Below are positions 1 to 8,816 of a stretch of 47,168 nt of DNA, piece after piece. Position 1 is the stretch's first letter. The number at the start of each line of letters is the position of its first letter. The notes beneath the pieces are model-generated. The model ran no database searches and had not been told where the DNA came from. It saw only the letters and a program-made list of their open reading frames with translations. The translations under genes and the position numbers were made by a program. The stretch is from Bacillota bacterium. Lineage in GTDB: Bacteria > Bacillota > Clostridia > UBA1381 > UMGS1253. The DNA is taken from assembly GCA_022706785.1 (NCBI GenBank), contig JAKJBW010000014.1, positions 1 through 47,168 of the forward strand, in the 5' to 3' direction.

Positions 1-388
1 TATTGACCGCCATAAAAACAGCGGTGCGGATTGCACGCTTCTTACCGCCGATGTGGAAAACCCGCCTGCCTATGGCCGGATAGTCAGAAACGCAGACGGC
101 GATCTGGTTGATATCGTAGAGGATAAGGACTGCACGCCGGAGCAGAAGCGGATAACAGAGCTCAATGTGGGGATTTATGTGTTTAACTCCGCGCTTTTGT
201 TTGAAGCTTTGGGCAAGCTCAAAAACGACAATGCCCAAAACGAGTATTATTTAACCGACCTCCCCAAAATATTTTTAAGTGAGGGCCGCAAGGTGGCCAG
301 CCACACCATACACGACAGCGCAGAGATTTACGGTGTGAATACCGAAGAGGATTTAAGGTTTTGTGAAAAGTGGCTGAGCAATTCCTGA
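1..388 (+). CDS. GlmU-like sugar-1-phosphate nucleotidyltransferase (5' partial)
   Basis: This is the C-terminal part of a nucleotidyltransferase of the UDP-N-acetylglucosamine pyrophosphorylase type. The frame is open from base 2 to the stop and gives about 128 residues, so the true start lies outside the window. Residues match the N-terminal domain of GlmU: TADVENPPAYGRIVR, then ELNVGIYVF, then NEYYLTDL, then YGVNTEEDL. The gene ends just after that domain, with no left-handed beta-helix acetyltransferase repeats. It is therefore either a single-domain uridylyltransferase or another hexose-1-phosphate nucleotidyltransferase. It lies 30 bases upstream of a GH2 glycosidase on the same strand, which suggests a shared transcript and a role in amino-sugar handling. 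The fold family is clear; the exact substrate is inferred. Confidence 0.8.
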   Translation, partial: IDRHKNSGADCTLLTADVENPPAYGRIVRNADGDLVDIVEDKDCTPEQKRITELNVGIYVFNSALLFEALGKLKNDNAQNEYYLTDLPKIFLSEGRKVASHTIHDSAEIYGVNTEEDLRFCEKWLSNS

Positions 389-418
389 AAATTAATACCT
401 GAAAAAGGGTGATAAGGT

Positions 419-2548
419 TTGAAATTTTATCAGCAGTGGGTTGGCTGTTTTGATGACGGCACAAAAAAATCCGATTGGTTTGCCGCAAGTGTGCCGGGAA
501 ATATCCAAAAGGATTTTGCGGATGCGCATCATTATGACGACATCAATTACGGCTGCAATGCCGGGCAATACAAATGGATGGAGGATGTGTCGTGGCTGTA
601 TCGGACTGAGTTGGACTATCAGGCTAAAGAGGGCGAGCGGATCTTCTTTGTCAGCGAAGGGATCGACTATGCATTCCAGATTTACTTAAACGGCAGCAGT
701 ATACATGCCCAGGAGGGCATGTACACCAAGGTGGAGCTGGATTTGACAGACAAGCTTGAGCAAGGCAACACGCTTGAGGTCCTGATCCTTCCGGTGCCCA
801 AGCGCGAAGGTGCCACAGAAGATAACAGGACACAGGCCGACCAGTGCTGTAAACCGCCGGCAAGCTATGGCTGGGATTGGCATCCGCGGGTTATCCCGTC
901 GGGGATATGGGATGATACCTATATCGAAACCAGAACGCATGCCTTTATTCGCAGCTGCGAGCCGGCCTATAAGCTGAGTGAGGATTACGCCAGCGCAGAC
1001 GTTACGTTTGAGGTTGACTGTGGCGGGGACTTTACCATTGAGCTGACCGACCAAAGCGGAGCGGTTGTCTACAGCGGGGCAGACACCAGCTTCACACTGA
1101 ACGGCATTAACCTTTGGTGGTGCCACGATCAGGGCGAGCCGTATTTATATCGGTGGCGGGTGTACAGCTGCGACGATGAGAAAACAGGGTATCTGGGCTT
1201 TAAGCACATAGAGCTTGTTATGAACGAGGGGGGATGGGGCTATTACGAGCACTTCCCCATGTCTCGAAATAAGCCGCCCATGACCCTTAAGCTCAACGGC
1301 CGCGAAATTTTTGCCAAAGGCACCAACTGGGTGAATCCCGAAATTTTTACAGGCACAATGACAGAGGGCACCTACCGGCCGCTGATAGAGCTTGCGAAAG
1401 CGGCGCATATGAATATTATCCGCTGCTGGGGCGGTGCGGTCGTCAACAAAAGCTGTTTTTATGCGCTTTGTGACCAATACGGCATAATGGTTTGGCAGGA
1501 CTTTCCGCTGGCCTGCAACAATTATCTGGGAACAGACAAATACTTGGCCATACTGGAACAAGAGGCGTCATCTATCATCAAACGCCTGCGCAGGTTTGCC
1601 TGCATCGTGCTGTGGTGCGGCGGCAACGAGCTGTTCAGCTTTTGGGCCTGGATGACCGACCAGGCGCTGCCGCTGCGTTTACTGGACAAGCTGTGCTATG
1701 AACTGGACCGAAACACGCCGTTTATCACAAACTCGCCGGTTTCGGGCGCGGCGCATGGCGGATATGTTTTCTACGATCCCAGGCTTCAGGTCGATGTTTT
1801 TGCGCAGATGCAGGGGGCGAAGAATACGGCATACACCGAATTCGGTGTGCCGGGCATGCCGGATGTCGACTATTTAAAAGAGATCATACCCCAAGACGAG
1901 CTTTTCCCCATCAAGCTGGGCGGAGCCTGGGAAATGCATCATGCGGTCGGGGCATGGGGTGATAAGCGCTGGGTGTGTGCCGACATTCTAGAAATGTATT
2001 TCGGCAAGGCCGAAACGCTTGAGCAGCTGGTGGCACAGACCCAGTGGCTTCAGTGCGAAGGCTACAAAGCCATATTTGAAGAAGCGCGCCGCCAAAAGCC
2101 ATCGTGCAGTATGGCGATAAACTGGTGCTACTGCGAGCCGTGGAAAACGGCTGCCAATAACAGCCTCATCAGCTATCCGGTTATTCCAAAGGCAGCCTAC
2201 TACGCGGTTGCCGATGCGCTCAGGCCTGTAATGGCAAGCGCAAGGATACCTAAGTTCAGCTGGGATACTTATGAGACGTTCACCGCCGAGCTTTGGCTGC
2301 TAAACGATACCCCCAAAGAAGTGCAAGACACCGTTCGGGCATGGCTCCAGATTGGCGCAGAGAGCATTTTTTTGATGGAATGGTCTACGGGCGCTGTATC
2401 TGCTAACCGCAATAAAACGGGTCACCGTATTCAGCTGGAGCTGCCGCCTGTGAAAACCGACAGATTCACGCTTGTACTTGAGTCGGCCATAGGCGGGATC
2501 AGCCGATATACGCTGCACTTAAGACAGGTTGAGCCTAAATTGAAATAA
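419..2548 (+). CDS. Glycoside hydrolase family 2 (beta-mannosidase-like)
   Basis: A 709-residue cytoplasmic glycosidase with no signal peptide. The start is TTG at 419 behind AGGGTGATAAGG. The N-terminal part has the GH2 sugar-binding jelly-roll pattern (ASVPGNIQKDF, then VSWLYRTEL, then YLNGSSIHAQEGMY). The catalytic TIM barrel follows from about residue 280 (KLNGREIFAKGTNWV). The acid/base is probably Glu404 in WCGGNE, and the nucleophile Glu474 in YTEFGVPG. Both match the beta-mannosidase/exo-glucosaminidase branch of GH2 better than beta-galactosidase. It is shorter than typical beta-mannosidases (about 800 or more residues), with a reduced C-terminal region. It sits between the nucleotidyltransferase and the maturase/sulfatase pair, so it probably trims a sulfated or amino-sugar glycan. 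The linkage specificity is not readable from sequence. Confidence 0.85.
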   Translation: MKFYQQWVGCFDDGTKKSDWFAASVPGNIQKDFADAHHYDDINYGCNAGQYKWMEDVSWLYRTELDYQAKEGERIFFVSEGIDYAFQIYLNGSSIHAQEGMYTKVELDLTDKLEQGNTLEVLILPVPKREGATEDNRTQADQCCKPPASYGWDWHPRVIPSGIWDDTYIETRTHAFIRSCEPAYKLSEDYASADVTFEVDCGGDFTIELTDQSGAVVYSGADTSFTLNGINLWWCHDQGEPYLYRWRVYSCDDEKTGYLGFKHIELVMNEGGWGYYEHFPMSRNKPPMTLKLNGREIFAKGTNWVNPEIFTGTMTEGTYRPLIELAKAAHMNIIRCWGGAVVNKSCFYALCDQYGIMVWQDFPLACNNYLGTDKYLAILEQEASSIIKRLRRFACIVLWCGGNELFSFWAWMTDQALPLRLLDKLCYELDRNTPFITNSPVSGAAHGGYVFYDPRLQVDVFAQMQGAKNTAYTEFGVPGMPDVDYLKEIIPQDELFPIKLGGAWEMHHAVGAWGDKRWVCADILEMYFGKAETLEQLVAQTQWLQCEGYKAIFEEARRQKPSCSMAINWCYCEPWKTAANNSLISYPVIPKAAYYAVADALRPVMASARIPKFSWDTYETFTAELWLLNDTPKEVQDTVRAWLQIGAESIFLMEWSTGAVSANRNKTGHRIQLELPPVKTDRFTLVLESAIGGISRYTLHLRQVEPKLK

Positions 2549-2616
2549 AGCCCTGCTTAAAGCCGCCACTTTCCACTTTTAAGTATTCACGTCTGTAATC
2601 ATTAAGGAGAATAGCT

Positions 2617-3726
2617 ATGCCGCCGATTACGCTGCTTATCAAGCCTGCCTCAAGCCTTTGTAATATGCGCTGCAAATACTGTTTTTATCATGACGTCGCA
2701 AGCAACAGACAGGTGGCGTCTTACGGCGTGATGCGTGCAGATACGCTTGAAAGCCTGGTCAAAAAGGCGCTTGCGTATGCCGACGGCGTTTGCACCTTTG
2801 CGTTTCAGGGCGGTGAGCCCACGCTTGCGGGGATTGCGTTTTTTGAAAAGCTTATTGAGTTTGAAAACAAATACAACACAAAAAAGGTTAGCATTAATCA
2901 CGCCATACAGACAAACGGCTATCTGATCAACGACCGGTTTGCAAAGTTTTTTGCCAGCCACAATTTCCTTGTGGGGCTGTCTGTAGACGGGAGCCGTGAC
3001 ATACACAACAGCCTGCGGGTGGATGCCGAGGGCAAGGGCACGTTTGATAAAGTGATGAGAGCGGCTAAGCTGTTTGATAAGTACCATGTCGAATACAACA
3101 TATTGTGTGTGGTGACCAATTTTATTGCCCGGCACGGCAGTCAGGTATACAGCTTCTTTAAAAAGAACAATTTCAGATTCCTGCAGTTTATACAATGCCT
3201 TGACGGGTTTGACGGTGAAAAATACGCCTATTCGTTAACGCCGCAGCGTTATGCCGCTTTTTTGAAAAACACCTTCGACTATTACTATAATGATTTTTTG
3301 AACGGCGATTATATCAGCATCCGCATGTTTGACAATTATGTGACCATGCTTGCGGGCGGCCGGGCGGAATGCTGCGGGATGAGCGGCGTGTGCAGCTGCA
3401 ATCCCATTGTAGAAGGCGACGGCAGCGTGTACCCGTGCGATTTTTATGTGATTGACAAGTATAAGATTGGGAATGTGGCGGATGACTCTTTTGAAGCTAT
3501 GTTTAACAGTGACGCCGCAAAAACCTTTGTGGAGGAGTCACGCTATATTGCCCTGAAATGCCGTACCTGCAAGTGGCTTAACATATGCCGGGGGGGTTGC
3601 CGCAGGCTGCGTGAGCCATTTGAGGATGGGAAACCGGTTTTGAATCAGTTTTGCGAAAGCTATTATGAATTTTTTGAATACGCCTATGACCGCATGTGCC
3701 GTATGGCAAGGGTGATACAGGCATAA
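2617..3726 (+). CDS. Anaerobic sulfatase-maturating radical SAM enzyme (AnSME)
   Basis: A 369-residue radical SAM protein, the usual AnSME size. The radical SAM cluster is C15-xxx-C19-xx-C22 (CNMRCKYC). A GGEPTLAG motif for SAM binding follows. The C-terminal half carries the SPASM-type auxiliary cluster cysteines: CCGMSGVCSCN, then VYPCDFY, then CRTCKWLNICRGGC, then a last Cys in LNQFCESYY. Known AnSMEs oxidise a Cys or Ser in a sulfatase CxPxR motif to formylglycine without oxygen. The next gene, 50 bases downstream on the same strand, is a sulfatase with exactly such a Cys motif, which makes it the likely substrate. The start at ATG 2617 has AAGGAG upstream. The assignment is firm from motifs and context together. 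Confidence 0.93.
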   Translation: MPPITLLIKPASSLCNMRCKYCFYHDVASNRQVASYGVMRADTLESLVKKALAYADGVCTFAFQGGEPTLAGIAFFEKLIEFENKYNTKKVSINHAIQTNGYLINDRFAKFFASHNFLVGLSVDGSRDIHNSLRVDAEGKGTFDKVMRAAKLFDKYHVEYNILCVVTNFIARHGSQVYSFFKKNNFRFLQFIQCLDGFDGEKYAYSLTPQRYAAFLKNTFDYYYNDFLNGDYISIRMFDNYVTMLAGGRAECCGMSGVCSCNPIVEGDGSVYPCDFYVIDKYKIGNVADDSFEAMFNSDAAKTFVEESRYIALKCRTCKWLNICRGGCRRLREPFEDGKPVLNQFCESYYEFFEYAYDRMCRMARVIQA

Positions 3727-3776
3727 AGGCGGTTTCGGAAATAAACTTATCTGGTTCTTTGAGAGGAGCGATTTTT

Positions 3777-5228
3777 TTGAGGGTTTTGTTTTTGGATCTG
3801 GACACATTGCGGCCCGACCATCTTGGGTGTTACGGCTATAACCGCAACACCTCGCCAAACATCGACAGTGTCTGTAAAGACGCAGTGAGGTTTGACAGCT
3901 ATTACTGCTCGGACGCGCCCTGCCTGCCGTCGCGCAGCGCACTGATGAGCGGGATGTTTGGTATCCACAACGGCGCCATCGGGCACGGCGGCACCGCCGG
4001 CGACCAAAAGCTTGAGGGCGAGAGCAGACTGGCTCGTACCGATGCTTCATGGCACAGTCTGCCGTATTTGTTTAGGCGGGCAGGCTTTAAAACCGCAAGT
4101 ATAAGCCCGTTTGCGGAACGCCACTCGGCGTTTTGGTTTTATGGCGGCTTTAATGAGATGTATAATACAGGCAAAGGCGGGGTGGAGTCGGCAGAGGAAG
4201 TAACGCCCACCGTGCTGGACTGGATTGACAGGAACGGACGGGACGATAACTGGTTTTTGCATGTGAACTATTGGGACGCCCATACCCCATACAGAGCGCC
4301 GGAAAGCTTTGGAAACCCGTTTGAGGACCAACCGCTTAAAACTTGGATGACACAGGATATCATCGACAGACAGAGAGCGGACGCAGGTCCGCACGGCATC
4401 AGAGAGATCAGTATGTTTGACAACATTACAAATCCCGCATACCCGCGCCAGCTCGGCGAGGTGCGCGATATGGCCGACTACAAAAGTCTGATAGACGGCT
4501 ATGACTGCGGCATAGCGTACATGGATTCGCATGTCGGACAACTGTTTGACAAGCTTAAGTCCATGGGCGTGTGGGATGATCTGGCGATTATTATCACAGC
4601 TGACCACGGTGAAAATTTTGGTGAACTCAACAGTTATTCAGAGCACTCCACCGCAGACCGGCCCACATGCAGGATACCCTTCATTATGAAGTGGCATGGC
4701 TGCAAGCAGGGTCATGTCGACAGGGGTCTGCACTATAACATCGATTTAGCGCCTACCGTAGCCGACATATTCGGGTTGAAAAGGTGGGAAAAATGGGACG
4801 GCAAAAGCTTTGCCGCCACACTTTTTGAAGGAAAGCAGCAAGACCGCGACTATCTTGTTTTGTCGCAGTGCGCTCATGTGTGCCAGAGAAGCGTTTTATT
4901 CGACGACTACCTTTATATCAGAACGTACCACGACGGCTTCCACACCTATGATAAGGAAATGCTGTTCAATTTAAAGGACGACCCGCAGGAGCAAAATAAC
5001 TTGTCGCAGACGCGCCGCGAGCTGTGCCATAAGGGGGCGTATTACCTTATGGAGTGGCACGATCAGATGATGGAAACGGTTGAAGACGGGGTAGACCCGC
5101 TGCGCACCGTACTGCTTGAGGGTGGGCCGTTTCATGCCAGAGGGTATTTGGACACGTATTGCGACTATCTGCGAAAGACAGACAGGGGCAGTCTTGCGGA
5201 CAGACTGGAGCAAAAATATAAGGGATAA
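3777..5228 (+). CDS. Cys-type sulfatase
   Basis: An arylsulfatase-family hydrolase of 483 residues from a TTG start at 3777. That start is chosen because GAGAGGAG lies about 8 bases before it and the protein then begins MRVLFLDLDTLRPDHLGC, the family N terminus. A longer reading from 3696 would overlap the maturase and is unlikely. The metal-binding Asp pair is in DLDTLRPD. The formylglycine site is Cys49 in APCLPSRSALMSG, and ADHGEN is the second metal motif. The catalytic residue is Cys rather than Ser, as expected of a target for the AnSME just upstream. There is no signal peptide, so it acts on imported oligosaccharides in the cytoplasm. The substrate is unknown; a sulfated host or plant glycan is an inference from the GH2 neighbour. 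Confidence 0.9.
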   Translation: MRVLFLDLDTLRPDHLGCYGYNRNTSPNIDSVCKDAVRFDSYYCSDAPCLPSRSALMSGMFGIHNGAIGHGGTAGDQKLEGESRLARTDASWHSLPYLFRRAGFKTASISPFAERHSAFWFYGGFNEMYNTGKGGVESAEEVTPTVLDWIDRNGRDDNWFLHVNYWDAHTPYRAPESFGNPFEDQPLKTWMTQDIIDRQRADAGPHGIREISMFDNITNPAYPRQLGEVRDMADYKSLIDGYDCGIAYMDSHVGQLFDKLKSMGVWDDLAIIITADHGENFGELNSYSEHSTADRPTCRIPFIMKWHGCKQGHVDRGLHYNIDLAPTVADIFGLKRWEKWDGKSFAATLFEGKQQDRDYLVLSQCAHVCQRSVLFDDYLYIRTYHDGFHTYDKEMLFNLKDDPQEQNNLSQTRRELCHKGAYYLMEWHDQMMETVEDGVDPLRTVLLEGGPFHARGYLDTYCDYLRKTDRGSLADRLEQKYKG

Positions 5229-5280
5229 CCGGTGCCGGCTGCCGCTTCTAAAGGGAGGCGGACCAATAAAATCCACCACA

Positions 5281-5307
5281 AAAGGCGGTCATATGACCGC
5301 CTTTTTC
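5281..5307. terminator. Terminator between convergent genes
   Basis: The hairpin AAAGGCGGTC-ATA-TGACCGCCTTTTT is a near-perfect palindrome with A-tracts and T-tracts on both sides, so it can work in both directions. It ends the sulfatase operon (+) and faces the SleB-like gene (-). Confidence 0.85.
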
Positions 5308-5385
5308 GTATACTTATCCGCCTAACGCGGCTACTATATAATGCACTGACATTCTCTACGGCCCTCATGGCCACATCCTGTTGTT

Positions 5386-6231
5386 TTACAGATAGAACGC
5401 GTGGTTCTCAATAGCCACATAATATGTCCTGTTTTCGCTTATCCATGTACTCGTTGCAATAGCAGGATTGAAGAAGAAGAGTGAATCCCCTGCGTAGCTT
5501 TCGCCCTGCAAAGCGCGTTTAGCCGCAGCGATGCTCGCCAGCGAAGGCTGGTTATATATCCTGCCGTTTAAGACCGGCTCAAACTGGACGCCGTGCGCCG
5601 TATCGAAAACGACATCATGTATGGTATCCGGAAAATCGGAACTGTTAACCCTGTTTAAAACCACATTTCCCACAGCAATCATCCCCTCCATAGGCTCTGC
5701 CGCGCTTTCGGCCTCAATCAGCCTTGCCAGCCAGAGCACTTCATCGTCTGCGTACCAGTCCTTTACCGACGCCTTGTTTACCTGTACCGCGGGCTTATCA
5801 ATTGTGACAATGTAGAGCGATTCATCCCAGCCTACCGCAGCGCCCAGGCTTTCGGATACGAAACGGACGGGCACGAACGTGCGGCCGCCGGTAATACGCA
5901 CGCTTTTCTTCAGATCCACCTGCGCCCCGTTCACATAAGCTGTCCTTTTCCCCTCGGTAAGCTGTATGGCCGTGCCGTCGTCAATAATGGTGACGGTGGC
6001 GGAAGGCCCGTCCCATGTGACCCCTGCGCCCAGAGCCTCGCTCACAAACCTGATGGGGACAAAGGTGGTGTCATAATCAATATATGTCCCGGCATCCGTC
6101 TTGATGTAGCTGCCGTTGACCTTAATATCGATCGGGACATCGGAGTCCGATATGACTGCGGCACCGGCAACCGGGATTTTTACCGCCATGAGCATGAGTA
6201 AAAGCGCCAGTATGGACCATATCTTTTTCAT
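5386..6231 (-). CDS. SleB-like cell wall hydrolase with two stalk (copper amine oxidase N-like) domains
   Basis: A 281-residue exported protein. An N-terminal signal peptide (MKKIWSILALLLMLMAVKIP) ends near residue 25. Two tandem stalk repeats follow at about 30-90 and 90-150, marked by TTFVPIRFVSEALGAGVTW and RTFVPVRFVSESLGAAVGW. The C-terminal third (from about 165) is a hydrolase_2/SleB-CwlJ domain with ARLIEAES, then GMIAVGNVVLNRV, then FEPVLNGRIY. This family cleaves spore cortex or vegetative peptidoglycan, and the Glu in LIEAES is the likely catalytic residue. The ATG at 6231 has AGGAGGAGG upstream. It is probably monocistronic. Whether it is a germination enzyme or a vegetative lytic enzyme cannot be told from sequence. 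Confidence 0.88.
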   Translation of the reverse strand: MKKIWSILALLLMLMAVKIPVAGAAVISDSDVPIDIKVNGSYIKTDAGTYIDYDTTFVPIRFVSEALGAGVTWDGPSATVTIIDDGTAIQLTEGKRTAYVNGAQVDLKKSVRITGGRTFVPVRFVSESLGAAVGWDESLYIVTIDKPAVQVNKASVKDWYADDEVLWLARLIEAESAAEPMEGMIAVGNVVLNRVNSSDFPDTIHDVVFDTAHGVQFEPVLNGRIYNQPSLASIAAAKRALQGESYAGDSLFFFNPAIATSTWISENRTYYVAIENHAFYL

Positions 6232-6406
6232 AGCGCATCCTCCTCCTTATGTACAGGATAGTGTTGGCAGGTAGATACCTATATCATAACACGGCCGGTA
6301 TTATGTTAACAACGCAAAATATATGGCGTTGCGCCCAAATGCTGATATCTCTGGGCAAAACAGCCTGCAACTAACGCCATACCCCTCATGCTTACCCCAG
6401 CCACAG

Positions 6407-6435
6407 AAAAAGGCGGACCGTTTTGACGGTCCGCC
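6407..6435 (-). terminator. Rho-independent terminator after transketolase
   Basis: Read on the minus strand, GGCGGACCGT-CAAA-ACGGTCCGCC is a perfect 10-bp stem followed by TTTTT. It lies 32 bases past the transketolase C-subunit stop and ends the cysE-to-tkt transcription unit. Confidence 0.88.
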
Positions 6436-6467
6436 ATATATTATAGTAAAAAAGCATCTTACGCCAA

Positions 6468-7418
6468 CTATTTCTGTTTTCTTTCAAGCACTCTTTTGAC
6501 CTTCCCGACAATATACGGCGCGCTCATGTGGTAAGCGTCAAGCAGCGCCTCCGGCTTGCCGGAACGCCCGAACTGGTCGGCCACGCCCACAATCTCCATG
6601 GGAACAGGATAATTCTGCCCCAGTACCTCGGCAACAGCGCCGCCGAGGCCGCCTATGACATTGTGCTCTTCTACGCATACTATTGCTCCGGTCTTTTTAG
6701 CCGATTCTATGATAAGTTCAGAATCAATGGGCTTGATTGTCGCCATATCCACAAGACGGACACTGATGCCTTCCCCGGCAAGCATATCTGCCGCTTTAAC
6801 GCCCTCGTGGAGCAGCAGTCCGGCGCCGATGATGGTCACATCGCTTCCGTCGCGCATGATATGTCCTTTTCCAAGCGTAAACTGATAGCTGTCGGGATCA
6901 AATAAAACAGGCATAGCCAAACGGCTGACACGCAGGTATACAGGCCCCTTGTAGTCGGCGATAGCGCGGACTGCCGCGTGGGTCTCGGTTGCGTCGGCGG
7001 GCGATACGATCACCATGCCGGGGATGGCGCGCATAAGGGCCACATCCTCAATACACTGGTGGGTGGCGCCGTCCTCGCCTACCGTGAGCCCTGCGTGGCT
7101 GCCTACTATCTTCACATTCAAATGCGGATACGCCACAGAATTGCGCACCTGCTCAAAGGCGCGTCCGGTTGAAAACATGGCAAAGCTGGCCGCAAATACC
7201 GTCTTGCCGCAGGAGGCAAGCCCTGCCGCTGTGGAAATCATGTTGCCTTCCGCTATGCCGCAGTTGATATGCCGCTTAGGATACACCTTTTGAAATAAGT
7301 TGGTCATAGTAGACTTGGTAAGATCAGCGTCCATCACAACGATATCTTCTCTTGCGCCGATTTGCGTAAGCGCCTCGCCAAACGCCATTCTGGTGGCAAC
7401 CTTTTTGATATCACCCAT
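6468..7418 (-). CDS. Transketolase, C-terminal subunit
   Basis: A 316-residue protein matching the pyrimidine-binding and C-terminal domains of a split transketolase. It acts in the non-oxidative pentose phosphate pathway together with the upstream subunit. Family signatures are MDADLTKS, then HINCGIAEGNMISTAAGLA, then SHAGLTVGEDGATHQCIED, then CVEEHNVIGGLGGAVAE. The Glu in CGIAEGNM is the conserved residue that activates the thiamine diphosphate. The ATG at 7418 has GGAGGG upstream and overlaps the end of the N-subunit gene by 8 bases, so the two are translationally coupled. Split transketolases are common in Clostridia and archaea. Confidence 0.93.
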   Translation of the reverse strand: MGDIKKVATRMAFGEALTQIGAREDIVVMDADLTKSTMTNLFQKVYPKRHINCGIAEGNMISTAAGLASCGKTVFAASFAMFSTGRAFEQVRNSVAYPHLNVKIVGSHAGLTVGEDGATHQCIEDVALMRAIPGMVIVSPADATETHAAVRAIADYKGPVYLRVSRLAMPVLFDPDSYQFTLGKGHIMRDGSDVTIIGAGLLLHEGVKAADMLAGEGISVRLVDMATIKPIDSELIIESAKKTGAIVCVEEHNVIGGLGGAVAEVLGQNYPVPMEIVGVADQFGRSGKPEALLDAYHMSAPYIVGKVKRVLERKQK

Positions 7419-8265
7419 TGATCTGTCCCTCCAGTTCTGCTATTCTGGCATCAAGCTCTGCCACAGCGGTTTCATATTCTTCTTTGTTCGGCGCCTTTCC
7501 GTGCCATTCTGCGCGGTCTTCCATGTAGGAGATACCTTTCCCCTTGATGGTTTTGCAAACCACAGCCGTAGGTCTGCCCTTCTCGGCCTTTGCCTTTTGT
7601 ATGGCATCGGCTATCTGATGATAATCATGCCCGTCGATCTCCAGCACATTCCAGCCGAAAGCCCTGTATTTTTCCGCGATAGGCGCCGGATTCATGATCC
7701 CGGCGATGTCGCCGTCGATCTGAAGGCCGTTGTTGTCAACAAACAGCGTTAAGTTATCCAGCTTATACTGCGCCGAAAACATCGCCGCCTCCCAAACCTG
7801 GCCTTCCTGGAGCTCACCGTCGCCCGTGGCCACATAAACGCGGTAGCCCGCGCCGTCCAGCTTGCCGGCAAGCGCCATACCGTTTGCCGCTGAAACGCCT
7901 TGTCCCAGCGAGCCTGTGGACATATCCACACCCGATACCGATTTCATATCGGGATGTCCCTGCAGGCATGAATCAATGGTTCTAAAGCCTGCGCAGGCAG
8001 CGGTTTCGAAGAAACCGCGCTCTGCCAAAACGCCGTAAAGCCCCGGCGCACAGTGTCCTTTTGAAAGGACAAAACGGTCACGCTTGGGATCGTGGGGATT
8101 TTTGGGATCAACGTTCATTTCGGAAAAAAACAGTGTGACAAGTATATCCATCACCGACATAGAGCCGCCGGGATGGCCTGATTGTGATTCATAGATGCCG
8201 CGAAGCGCATTTTTCTTGGCCTTGGCGGCGATCACAGACAGCTTTAAAGCCGTTTTGTTATCCAT
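7411..8265 (-). CDS. Transketolase, N-terminal subunit
   Basis: A 284-residue thiamine diphosphate-binding half of transketolase. The cofactor/Mg motif is GDGELQEGQVWEAAMFS followed by VDNNGLQ. SGHPGGSMS and LSKGHCAPGLY are further family signatures. The start is ATG at 8265 (MDNKTALKL) with AAAGGAAG upstream. The open frame runs back to 8367, but that extension would overlap the mrnC gene and has no homologous look. The gene follows mrnC after 73 bases, so the transketolase pair either shares the cys transcript or has its own weak promoter there. Confidence 0.93.
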   Translation of the reverse strand: MDNKTALKLSVIAAKAKKNALRGIYESQSGHPGGSMSVMDILVTLFFSEMNVDPKNPHDPKRDRFVLSKGHCAPGLYGVLAERGFFETAACAGFRTIDSCLQGHPDMKSVSGVDMSTGSLGQGVSAANGMALAGKLDGAGYRVYVATGDGELQEGQVWEAAMFSAQYKLDNLTLFVDNNGLQIDGDIAGIMNPAPIAEKYRAFGWNVLEIDGHDYHQIADAIQKAKAEKGRPTAVVCKTIKGKGISYMEDRAEWHGKAPNKEEYETAVAELDARIAELEGQING

Positions 8266-8338
8266 GGTTTCAGCTTCCTTTCTCAAAATAACAGTCTTAA
8301 AATTATCTAACGGTCGCAGGACCGGTATTACGCACAGC

Positions 8339-8752
8339 TTATTTTTCAGCCTCACGCACCGCTTCAAAGGCTAGGCCCATCACTTCATCCAGCCTTTCGG
8401 ATTCCCCTTTAAGATACAGGTATCCCAAGAGGGCTTCAAGCCCTGTGGCTCGGCGGTAGTCCGTCAGCTTGGCATTTTTGGGCACGGTGGGTGATTTGGC
8501 GTTGCGCCCGCGTTTGTATATTGCTGTCTCATCCTCCGACAGCAGGTCTAAAACAGCGCAGGCGCTTGCAGCCTGCGCCTGTGCCCTGACATATCCGCTG
8601 GCGCGCTTATGAAGCGCCGAAGCGGGTGCGTTGCCCTCCGCTATAAGGCGGGTGCGCACATACAGCTCATACACGGCGTCCCCGACAAAGGCAAGGGCGA
8701 GAGGGGAATACAGCGCAGCCTTATCCCCGTTACTGTCCGGAACAAATAACAA
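8339..8752 (-). CDS. mrnC: Mini-ribonuclease III
   Basis: A 137-residue Mini-III RNase: an RNase III catalytic domain without the dsRNA-binding domain. In Bacillus it matures 23S rRNA ends. The signature LAFVGDAVYELYVR carries the catalytic Asp, followed by KRGRNAKSPTVPKNA and the second acidic motif GLEALLGYLYL. The start is TTG at 8752 with AGGAGGGG at proper spacing. Its place downstream of cysS is the classic Firmicute arrangement. The length is normal for the family. Confidence 0.93.
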   Translation of the reverse strand: MLFVPDSNGDKAALYSPLALAFVGDAVYELYVRTRLIAEGNAPASALHKRASGYVRAQAQAASACAVLDLLSEDETAIYKRGRNAKSPTVPKNAKLTDYRRATGLEALLGYLYLKGESERLDEVMGLAFEAVREAEK

Positions 8753-8816
8753 GCCTTACCCCTCCTTTGGCGCACAGCATAAAAACCGGCTGAATATGTG
8801 AAACGCTTCGGCACAG

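Noticed and set aside
3696..3776. Longer N terminus for the sulfatase from 3696
   Set aside because: It would overlap the maturase gene, and the strong GAGAGGAG site is placed for TTG 3777, where the family N terminus begins.
8266..8367. Extended N terminus of the transketolase N-subunit
   Set aside because: It overlaps mrnC and has no family similarity; ATG 8265 has a good ribosome site.
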